Below are positions 1 to 5,663 of a DNA stretch of 14,608 nt, piece by piece. The notes beneath the pieces are model-generated. The model made no database searches, was not told where the DNA came from, and saw only the letters and a program-made list of their open reading frames with translations. This DNA is from DAIRGB01 sp036794765 (lineage in GTDB: Bacteria > Patescibacteriota > JAHJAL01): the NCBI GenBank assembly GCA_036794765.1, contig DAIRGB010000021.1, forward strand, positions 1-14,608. The letters are read 5' to 3'. Positions within the stretch are counted from its first letter, which is position 1, and every line of letters begins with the position of its first letter. The position numbers and the translations under genes are program-made.

Positions 1-56
1 TTTGGATATTAATTTTAATTTAACATATTTTATTTGTTTAAAGAGCAGTAAGTCTT

Positions 57-1358
57 ATGTTTTTTTCCGGTACAAAAAAAATATTAGGAATGAATGCCAG
101 AAATTTACTTTATATTAAGCCAAATAATCCTGGATCCGCAGTGAGGTTGGCGGATGATAAGCTGGCGACAAAGAAATTGTTGAAAAAACATAAAATTCCG
201 ATTGTGCCAATGATTGATGTTTTTGAGAGTGTATATGATTTTGAGGATTTCGATTGGACGGTTTTGCCTAGTAGTTTTGTAGTAAAACCTTGTCGGGGAT
301 TTGGCGGAGAAGGAATATGGGTGGTAAAGGGTTTAACGAAAAATGGTTGGAAGTTGAGCGAAGGGGTAATAGTAGGTATTGATGAAATAAAAGAGCATAT
401 TTTTGACATTTTTGATGGAAATTATAGTTTAGGAAATGAGCCCGATGTGGCGTATATTGAGGAGAAAGTAAGATTGCATACTAGATTCAAAAAATTTACT
501 TATGGGGGCGGAATTCCTGATGTTCGGGTAGTGGTTTATAACATGATTCCGGTGATGGCGATGTTGAGATTGCCAACAGAAATGTCAAAAGGAAAAGCAA
601 ATTTGCGACAGGGCGGAATTGGAGTTGGAATCGAAATAGCCTCGGGAATAACGACAAAAGCGTTTTGGGAAAGCAAGGATAAATTTATTACTCGTTATCC
701 GGGGACCAAACAAAAGTTAAATGGGGTAAAAATACCATATTGGCGAGAAATCTTAGAAATTTCTTCTTTGTGCCAAAAAGTATCAGGTTTGGGTTATGCG
801 GGGGTAGATATTGTGATTGATGCCAAGAAGGGACCAATGGTTTTGGAGTTGAATGCACGGCCTGGTTTGGGTATTCAAAATGCTAACGTTGATTTTTTGA
901 AAAGTAGATTGGAGAGGGTGTCTGGTCTGAAGGTGAATAGTCCAACAAAAGCGGTTAGAATTGCTAGAGAACTTTTTGGTGAAGAAATTGGTTTGGATCT
1001 AGAAAAGGATAATGAAAAACCGGTAGTGGGAGCGGTGGAGGAGGTTGTATTTTTTGGTAAAAAAGAGAAAAAGGAAAAAGTGTTGGCCAAGGTGGATACG
1101 GGAGCATTTATGACTTCGATTGATAACAAAGTAGCGGAAAAATTGGGTTTGGAAAAGTCGAAAAAACGGAGAAAAGCTTTGTCTTCTCTGGGTGAGGAGT
1201 GGAGAGATGTGTATGAGATTGAGGTTTTGATTGGAAAAAAGAAGATTAAGACCAATGTATCTGTGGCAGACCGGAGGGGTTTGACATATTTGGCGATAAT
1301 TGGTCGTAAGGATTTGACGGGATTTTTAGTTGATCCAAATAAAATTAAGAAGGTTTGA
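57..1358 (+). CDS. ATP-grasp ligase fused to RimB-like retropepsin domain
   Basis: The protein has 433 residues in two parts. Residues about 20-285 look like an ATP-grasp ligase of the alpha-L-glutamate ligase/RimK-like type: a VVKPCRGFGGEGIWVV nucleotide-binding segment (76-90) and a metal-binding end, D251 with E264-L-N266 followed by ARPGLGIQ. Residues about 325-430 resemble the ATP-dependent zinc protease/retropepsin-like family (RimB): D347-T-G-A in KVDTGAFMTSID and a closing IGRKDLTGFLVDP. Known relatives of the two halves act together in glutamate tailing of proteins or peptides, but the substrate here cannot be read from sequence. The ATG at 57 is preferred because ILGMNARNLLYI is conserved-looking; the ATG at 90 would cut into it. 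The gene ends one base before ruvA, so the two are probably cotranscribed. The 56 bases upstream are very AT-rich with no clear Shine-Dalgarno site. Domain calls are confident; the function is not. Confidence 0.85.
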   Translation: MFFSGTKKILGMNARNLLYIKPNNPGSAVRLADDKLATKKLLKKHKIPIVPMIDVFESVYDFEDFDWTVLPSSFVVKPCRGFGGEGIWVVKGLTKNGWKLSEGVIVGIDEIKEHIFDIFDGNYSLGNEPDVAYIEEKVRLHTRFKKFTYGGGIPDVRVVVYNMIPVMAMLRLPTEMSKGKANLRQGGIGVGIEIASGITTKAFWESKDKFITRYPGTKQKLNGVKIPYWREILEISSLCQKVSGLGYAGVDIVIDAKKGPMVLELNARPGLGIQNANVDFLKSRLERVSGLKVNSPTKAVRIARELFGEEIGLDLEKDNEKPVVGAVEEVVFFGKKEKKEKVLAKVDTGAFMTSIDNKVAEKLGLEKSKKRRKALSSLGEEWRDVYEIEVLIGKKKIKTNVSVADRRGLTYLAIIGRKDLTGFLVDPNKIKKV

Positions 1359-1359
1359 T

Positions 1360-1923
1360 ATGATAAAAAGTGTGGTTGGAATTTTGGAAGAAGTGGCAAT
1401 GGATGCTTGTGTTTTGGTAGTGGGTGATTGGTCTTTGGAAATAAAGTGTTCGAAACAGGTGTTGGGAAATATGGTTGCTAAGATTGGAAAAAAGATAAAG
1501 CTTTGGTCGTGGTTGAGAATATATGAAGAAGAAATGATTTTGTATGGATTTGAAAGTAAAGAAGATTTGGAGTTGTTTAAGGTATTGATATCGGTTTCGG
1601 GAGTTGGTCCGAAAGGGGCTCTGAGTATTATGGATTTGGCGGAAGCAAAAAAAATTGGGCAAGCGATTGATGATGCACAGGTGGAATGGATAAGTCGGGC
1701 CAAAGGGATTGGTAAAAAAACTGCTCAGAGAATAATCGTGGAACTGAGAGGAAAATTGGTAGTGGATGAGGTAAAATCAAAAGAGGATGAAGAGTTGGTG
1801 GAAATAATGAAGAGTTTGGGTTTTACGAGAAAGGAGTATGAGAAATTGATGAAAAAAATGCCGGAAAGGATGCAAACGGTTGAAGAGAAGACTCAATGGT
1901 TGTTGAGAAATGTGAATAAATAA
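1360..1923 (+). CDS. ruvA: Holliday junction DNA helicase subunit RuvA
   Basis: RuvA binds four-way junctions and loads the RuvB motor during recombinational repair. The 187-residue product has the family's three parts: an N-terminal OB fold (about 1-62, MIKSVVGILEEV...), two helix-hairpin-helix motifs (VSGVGPKGALSIMD and AKGIGKKTAQRIIVELRGKL), and a small C-terminal domain that contacts RuvB (about 140-187). The length is usual for RuvA. The reading frame is open to a TTG at 1330, inside the previous gene, but ATG 1360 is preferred because AAGAAGG at 1346-1352 is well placed and the family's N-terminal strand starts at MIKSVVG. It lies one base after the upstream stop codon and 28 bases before ruvB. 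Confidence 0.96.
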   Translation: MIKSVVGILEEVAMDACVLVVGDWSLEIKCSKQVLGNMVAKIGKKIKLWSWLRIYEEEMILYGFESKEDLELFKVLISVSGVGPKGALSIMDLAEAKKIGQAIDDAQVEWISRAKGIGKKTAQRIIVELRGKLVVDEVKSKEDEELVEIMKSLGFTRKEYEKLMKKMPERMQTVEEKTQWLLRNVNK

Positions 1924-1951
1924 AATAGAAAATAAGAAAAAATGGCGTTTT

Positions 1952-2959
1952 ATGATTGTGTTATCAAGTAAAAAATTATTGGATCCAAAAGAGAATGGAG
2001 AAGATGGGGAAATTGAAACTGGTTTGAGACCTGTTGATTTTGGTGAATATATTGGTCAAAAAAGGGTAAAAGCAAATTTGATGATTTGCGTGGAAGCGGC
2101 TAATAAACGGGGGGAGGTGGTGGATCACGTTTTGTTGTATGGGCCGCCCGGTTTGGGAAAGACAACTTTGGCCAATATCATTGCCAGAGAAACCGGAGGT
2201 TTTTTGAGGAGTACCAGCGGGCCGGCGATTACCAGGGCTGGTGATTTGGCGGCGATTTTGACTAATTTGAAAAAAGGCGATTTATTGTTTATTGATGAAA
2301 TTCATCGTTTGTCAAAAGTGGTAGAAGAGATTTTGTATGCAGCGATGGAAGATTATGTGGTTGATTTGACACTGGGTAAGGGGCCGGGAGCAAAGGTGGT
2401 GAGATTGGAGATTCAACCTTTTACTTTGATTGGGGCGACGACCAAGTTGGCAAATTTATCTTCTCCGTTGCGAGATAGGTTTGGGGTGGTGGAGAGATTG
2501 GAATATTATGATGATGAAGATATTAATCTAATATTGGTGAATTCGGCTAAAAAATTGAAGATTGATTTGTCGGATGCGGCTTTGAAAAAAATTGCTGTTG
2601 CTGCTAGAGGTACTCCCAGAATTGCCAATAGATTGTTGAAAAGAGTGAGGGATTTTGCGTCAGTGATGGGAAAGAAAGTAACAGACGAGAAGGTGGTTGA
2701 AGGGGCGCTGAAATCTTTGGGGATTGATCGGTGGGGACTGGATATTTTGGATCGAGAAATTTTAAGAATAATGTTGGAAGATTTTGGTGGAAATCCGGTC
2801 GGTTTAAAAACTTTAGCGGCGGCAACTAGTGAGGATATTCAGACAATTGAAGAAGTGTGTGAACCTTATATGTTGAGATTGGGTTTGATTGAGAGAACGG
2901 CGAAAGGGAGGAGGGTAACCAAGAAAGCACGAGAAGTGATTTCCGGGATTAGAAAATAA
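1952..2959 (+). CDS. ruvB: Holliday junction branch-migration ATPase RuvB
   Basis: RuvB is the hexameric AAA+ motor that drives branch migration with RuvA. The 335-residue product is the usual size. It shows the N-terminal LRPVDFGEYIGQKRVKANL segment (25-43), Walker A GPPGLGKTT (64-72), Walker B LLFIDEIH (111-118), sensor-1 GATTK (161-165) and the arginine-finger segment SPLRDRFG (171-178, R174). A C-terminal winged helix follows, with the characteristic ...GGNPVGLKTLAAATSED... stretch. ATG 1952 is the first in-frame start after ruvA and leaves an extension of about 20 residues before the conserved region. The ribosome-binding site is poor. No ruvC lies in this window. Confidence 0.97.
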   Translation: MIVLSSKKLLDPKENGEDGEIETGLRPVDFGEYIGQKRVKANLMICVEAANKRGEVVDHVLLYGPPGLGKTTLANIIARETGGFLRSTSGPAITRAGDLAAILTNLKKGDLLFIDEIHRLSKVVEEILYAAMEDYVVDLTLGKGPGAKVVRLEIQPFTLIGATTKLANLSSPLRDRFGVVERLEYYDDEDINLILVNSAKKLKIDLSDAALKKIAVAARGTPRIANRLLKRVRDFASVMGKKVTDEKVVEGALKSLGIDRWGLDILDREILRIMLEDFGGNPVGLKTLAAATSEDIQTIEEVCEPYMLRLGLIERTAKGRRVTKKAREVISGIRK

Positions 2960-2972
2960 TAGCAGATAATTG

Positions 2973-2978
2973 TATAAT
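2973..2978 (+). promoter_or_regulatory. Candidate -10 box (TATAAT), possibly giving a leaderless mRNA
   Basis: A perfect TATAAT lies in the 26-bp gap after ruvB, seven bases before the ATG at 2986. If it is used, transcription would start at or next to the start codon. No good -35 hexamer is seen 16-18 bp upstream, so support rests on the -10 match in AT-rich DNA and on similar spacing upstream of tsaE. Confidence 0.4.
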
Positions 2979-2985
2979 TTAGACA

Positions 2986-3207
2986 ATGGATACAATGTTT
3001 TTGATCATATTATTGATTTACGCTATTTTGGTGCTGGTGTTGCTAGTTTTTAATGTGATGGCGATACGGCATATTTTAAAGTATCGATTTAAGGGCGATG
3101 CCTCGATGGCAATTTTGTTGGGATATGTGATTGTAGTGGCAGTATTAATATTTCTGACCACTTTTTCTTTATTGGCTTTAAGTTTGGGTGGTGTGGTAGG
3201 AGGATAA
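2986..3207 (+). CDS. Small two-helix membrane protein, unknown function
   Basis: The 73-residue product is almost entirely hydrophobic, with two predicted membrane helices at about residues 4-27 and 41-66. They are joined by a short basic loop (RHILKYRFKGDAS), which by the positive-inside rule would face the cytoplasm. I recognise no family. There is no Shine-Dalgarno site; a TATAAT box sits seven bases before the ATG. The stop codon at 3205-3207 overlaps the ribosome-binding site of the next gene, so the two membrane proteins are probably coupled. It is likely real because of this tight spacing and the clear membrane pattern. Confidence 0.75.
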   Translation: MDTMFLIILLIYAILVLVLLVFNVMAIRHILKYRFKGDASMAILLGYVIVVAVLIFLTTFSLLALSLGGVVGG

Positions 3208-3211
3208 AAAT

Positions 3212-3829
3212 ATGAGTCCAATTGATTTAGATGCGATCAAATTTCCCGGTCAACAGAGTGATGAGAGGGTTTTTCTTTTTTTGAGAAGACATTGGATCAG
3301 TTTTGTTGGTTTGGCTTTGGTGGTTTTATTGATGGTGGTTTTGCCAATAATGGTTTGGGTGTTTTTTTCGTTTTTAAATTTCGATATCAATCAAATTTTA
3401 CAATCGGTTTTTCGGGGACTGGAAAGTCCTTATCCTGATTTGCGGGCGAAACAATTGATAATTTTTCTTTTTTCGGCTTATTATTTTTTTGTAGCTAGTT
3501 ATTTTTTGATTTTATGGCTTGATTATTATTTTGATATTACGATTGTGACCAATGAAAGAATTATAGATATTCAGCAGGCCGGTTTGTTTCATCGGACGGT
3601 CTCAGAACTGTATTTGCAGCAGATCCAGGATGTGACTGGGAAACAAAATGGGGTATTGCAAAGTATTTTTAATTTTGGCGATGTAATAATTCAAACTGCG
3701 GGTGAAAAAAATAATTTTGTGATTGATCATGTATCTGATAGTTATCAAGTGGCAAGAAAAATAGTCGATTTGCAGGAGGCTTTGATTGAAAGGAAAAATC
3801 CGGTGGATGATTCGGTGGTGGTGGGTTAG
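3212..3829 (+). CDS. Membrane protein with bacterial PH (YdbS-like) domain
   Basis: The 205-residue protein has two membrane helices (about 29-54 and 83-104) followed by a cytoplasmic domain (about 105-190). That domain has the bacterial pleckstrin-homology signature: TNERIIDIQQAGLFHRTVSELYLQQIQDV, then GDVIIQTAG. Proteins of this YdbS/DUF304 type are widespread, but their roles are mostly undefined. The ATG at 3212 is backed by GGAGG at 3199-3203, one of the better ribosome-binding sites in the window, overlapping the end of the preceding small membrane protein. It is the last gene of the ruv-containing cluster, and a perfect 32-bp inverted repeat starts four bases after its stop codon. Confidence 0.85.
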   Translation: MSPIDLDAIKFPGQQSDERVFLFLRRHWISFVGLALVVLLMVVLPIMVWVFFSFLNFDINQILQSVFRGLESPYPDLRAKQLIIFLFSAYYFFVASYFLILWLDYYFDITIVTNERIIDIQQAGLFHRTVSELYLQQIQDVTGKQNGVLQSIFNFGDVIIQTAGEKNNFVIDHVSDSYQVARKIVDLQEALIERKNPVDDSVVVG

Positions 3830-3832
3830 GGG

Positions 3833-3939
3833 GAGAAACAATCTGGATAATTTATTTTGCTTTTGAAAATCGCTAATAGATGACGTTGATTATTGAACGC
3901 TCGAGTTAAAAGCAAAATAAATTATCCAGATTGTTTCTC
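3833..3939 (+). repeat. Perfect 32-bp inverted repeat, 43-nt loop (array 1 hairpin)
   Basis: The left arm is 3833-3864 (begins GAGAAACAATCTGGATAA) and the right arm is 3908-3939. The two are exact reverse complements over 32 positions. The loop at 3865-3907 begins GAAAATCGCT and ends with GAACGCTCGAGTT. The hairpin starts four bases after the stop codon of the PH-domain gene. It lacks a T-tract after the stem, so it is not a classical intrinsic terminator, although a 32-bp RNA stem at a message's 3' end could stop decay or attract RNase III. The right arm belongs to the 104-bp tandem unit that continues downstream; the left arm's outer part does not. Confidence 0.95.
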
Positions 3940-4250
3940 TGAGGTATCAAAAAGAATGTGTTGCTTTTGAAAATCGTTAATAGATGACGTTGATTATTTA
4001 ACGTTCGAGTTTAAAGTAAAATAAATCATCCAGATTATTTTCTTGAGGTATAAAAAAGAAGGTGTTGCTTTTGAAAGGTGCTGACAGATTATACAAATTA
4101 TTTGATGTTCGGGTTTAAATTAAAATGAATTATTTCGATTGTTTCCTTGAAGCGTAAAGAGGAATGTGTTTTTTTGAAGTTGTTGATAGGGGGATGGTTG
4201 ATTTATGTTTGGTTTAAAAGTAATATTTGGAGGGTTTTTGCCCTTTTATT
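3857..4250 (+). repeat. Tandem array of four 104-bp units with graded decay (array 1)
   Basis: Units begin with TTGCTTTTGAAAATCG at 3857, 3961 and 4065, with a decayed fourth at 4169; the spacing is exactly 104 bp each time. By hand count unit 2 differs from unit 1 at about 12 of 104 positions, and unit 3 differs from unit 2 at about 29, with no length change. Unit 4 is recognisable mainly from GGAATGTG before it, GTTGAT, and TTTAAAAG (shifted by about 4 bp). Each unit holds a loop segment, the right stem arm and a spacer ending AAAAAGAATGTG. Only unit 1 has a matching left arm. The 424-bp gap between the PH-domain gene and queA holds this array and no supported gene. Confidence 0.92.
4198..4226 (+). 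promoter_or_regulatory. Candidate queA promoter inside the decayed repeat unit 4
   Basis: TTGATT (4198-4203) and TAATAT (4221-4226) are separated by 17 bp, each matching the sigma-70-type consensus at four of six positions. The predicted start would be near 4233, about 20 bases before the queA ATG. The TTGATT corresponds to the GTTGATT segment of the repeat loop, so the promoter, if real, arose within a decayed repeat copy. Confidence 0.35.
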
Positions 4251-4253
4251 TTT

Positions 4254-5342
4254 ATGGAAAGTATTTTTGATTTAAAAAAATATGATTACGATTTGCCTTC
4301 CGGTTTGATTGCGGGCAAATTGGAACAACCAAGAGATGCGTCGAGGATGATGATAATAAATTGTCCAGAGAAAGAGTATGATTTGGATTTATGTTTTGAG
4401 GATTTGCGAAAATTTTTGAGTGATGAATATGTGGTGGTTTTGAATAATACCAAAGTGTATCCGGCGTCTTTGCGATTGATAAAAAATGAAACTGGAGGAA
4501 TATGGGAGATGTTATTTTTGGGAGAAGTTGAGGATAAAATATGGGAAGTTGTGACACCAAAGGCGAAACGGGTGCGAATGGGAGACGTTTTTTTGGTTGA
4601 GGGAACAGATTGGAAAATAGAAGTGGTGGGTTTGGGCGAAAATGGTTTGAGGTCGGTTATGGTTGGAAAGTCTAAGGCTCAATGGCAAGAGGTGTTGTGG
4701 AGATATGGAAAAATGCCTTTGCCGCCTTACGTTCGTGAAGATGAAAAAATTGATTATCGGGATGATTATCAGACAGTTTTTGCCAAGAGGGAGGGGTCGG
4801 TGGCGGCGCCGACGGCTGGTTTGCATTTTACAGAAGAATTGATCAATGATTTAAAGTCTAAGGGGGTGGTATTTGAAGAGGTAACATTACATGTCGGTTT
4901 GGGTACGTTTTTACCTGTAAAGACGGATGATATTAGAGGTCATAATATGCATAGCGAAGCGGTGGAATTGGATTTTGAGGTATGGGAAAGGTTATTGAAA
5001 TATAAGAAAGCGGGAAAAAAAATATTGGCGGTGGGAACGACGACGGTTAGATTTTTGGAGTCGTTGGCGAAGGGGAAAATATCTAAAAGTAATTTGCTGA
5101 CCAATTTGTTTATTTTCCCTGGTTATAAATTTGAATTTGTTGATGAAATGATTACTAATTTTCATTTACCGAAATCGACGTTATTGATGTTGGTAGCGGC
5201 ATTTTTATTTGATAAAGGTAGATTTGATAGTGAGATGGAAGCAGTGAATTTTTTAGTTATGACATACAAGAAGGCGATTGAAAAAAAGTGGCGGTTTTTT
5301 AGTTTCGGGGAGGGGATGTGGTTGAGGGGTGGACAGAAATAG
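4254..5342 (+). CDS. queA: S-adenosylmethionine:tRNA ribosyltransferase-isomerase QueA
   Basis: QueA transfers and rearranges the ribose of S-adenosylmethionine onto preQ1-modified tRNA to give epoxyqueuosine. The 362-residue product carries the family's landmarks: LNNTKVYPASL (63-73), MPLPPYVREDEKIDYRDDYQTVFA (154-177), GSVAAPTAGLHFT (181-193), LHVGLGTFLPV (212-222), VGTTTVRFLESL and ITNFHLPKSTLLMLVAAF (300-317). ATG 4254 is chosen because MESIFDLKKYDYDLP matches the family's start. A TTG at 4227 would add nine unconserved residues. No other queuosine gene is present here, so the substrate must come from a distant locus or be salvaged. The last codons and the stop lie inside the left arm of a 33-bp perfect inverted repeat, and the tail (WLRGGQK) seems slightly longer than usual. 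The gene is bracketed by two related repeat arrays in the same orientation. Confidence 0.95.
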   Translation: MESIFDLKKYDYDLPSGLIAGKLEQPRDASRMMIINCPEKEYDLDLCFEDLRKFLSDEYVVVLNNTKVYPASLRLIKNETGGIWEMLFLGEVEDKIWEVVTPKAKRVRMGDVFLVEGTDWKIEVVGLGENGLRSVMVGKSKAQWQEVLWRYGKMPLPPYVREDEKIDYRDDYQTVFAKREGSVAAPTAGLHFTEELINDLKSKGVVFEEVTLHVGLGTFLPVKTDDIRGHNMHSEAVELDFEVWERLLKYKKAGKKILAVGTTTVRFLESLAKGKISKSNLLTNLFIFPGYKFEFVDEMITNFHLPKSTLLMLVAAFLFDKGRFDSEMEAVNFLVMTYKKAIEKKWRFFSFGEGMWLRGGQK

Positions 5343-5439
5343 GGGAGAATAATTACTTGTTTTTAAAATCGCTGCTGTTGGAAAATGATCAGTAGGGACG
5401 CTTAGATAAAAACAAGTAATTATTCTCCCCTATTTCTGT
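5333..5439 (+). repeat. Perfect 33-bp inverted repeat overlapping the queA stop (array 2 hairpin)
   Basis: The left arm is 5333-5365 (begins ACAGAAATAGGGGAGAATAA) and the right arm is 5407-5439. They are exact reverse complements over 33 positions around a 41-nt loop that begins AAATCGCTGCTG and ends GGACGCTTAGA. The left arm includes the last queA codons and the TAG at 5340-5342. No T-tract follows. The stem has no resemblance to that of array 1, but the start and end of the loop do. Confidence 0.95.
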
Positions 5440-5580
5440 AAGAATTGAAAAAAATGTGTTGTTTGTAAAATCGTTGCTGTCGGAAAATGACCAGTTAGGA
5501 TGCATAGATAAAAATAAATAATTATTCTTCCCTGTTTCTGTAGGAATTGAAAAAAATGTGTTTTTGATAAAATGTTAGGG
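5357..5580 (+). repeat. Tandem 102-bp units: two full plus a remnant (array 2)
   Basis: Units begin TTGTTTTTAAAATCG at 5357 and TTGTTTGTAAAATCG at 5459, with a remnant at 5561 after the same spacer GGAATTGAAAAAAATGTG; the period is 102 bp. Units 1 and 2 differ at about 13 of 102 positions by hand count, mostly transitions. The right stem arm is retained in unit 2 with four changes. The spacer end (AAAAAATGTGTTG) and loop start (AAAATCG) match array 1. The roughly 320-bp gap between queA and the next gene contains this array, then AT-rich sequence with a possible promoter, and no supported gene. Confidence 0.9.
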
Positions 5581-5609
5581 AATTTAATATTTTTGTAATT
5601 TTTTATTTA

Positions 5610-5637
5610 TTGGGAGTTAATTTGGTTTTGATATTCT
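5610..5637 (+). promoter_or_regulatory. Candidate promoter for the lamin-tail protein gene
   Basis: TTGGGA (5610-5615) and TATTCT (5632-5637) are spaced by 16 bp. The predicted start is near 5644, about 20 bases before ATG 5664. The match is moderate and the region is AT-rich, so this is a suggestion only. Confidence 0.3.
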
Positions 5638-5663
5638 GATAGAAATTATTGAAATCTATCGGA

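Noticed and set aside
875..1399. 174-codon minus-strand frame over the first gene and ruvA
   Set aside because: It lies antisense to two well-supported genes and its translation (F-, S-, T- and P-rich) looks like a reverse-strand shadow.
3833..3939. Classical intrinsic terminators at 3833-3939 and 5333-5439
   Set aside because: The stems are AT-rich, 32-33 bp long with loops over 40 nt, and are not followed by a T-tract. A role at mRNA 3' ends remains possible.
3857..4250. CRISPR array
   Set aside because: The 104-bp units are tandem copies along their whole length, with no short constant repeat alternating with unique spacers, and no cas genes are nearby.
3833..5439. Integron attC sites
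   Set aside because: The stems are perfect, not bulged, and the conserved parts are in the loop and spacer. No RYYYAAC/GTTRRRY core pair at the stem base and no integrase gene are seen.
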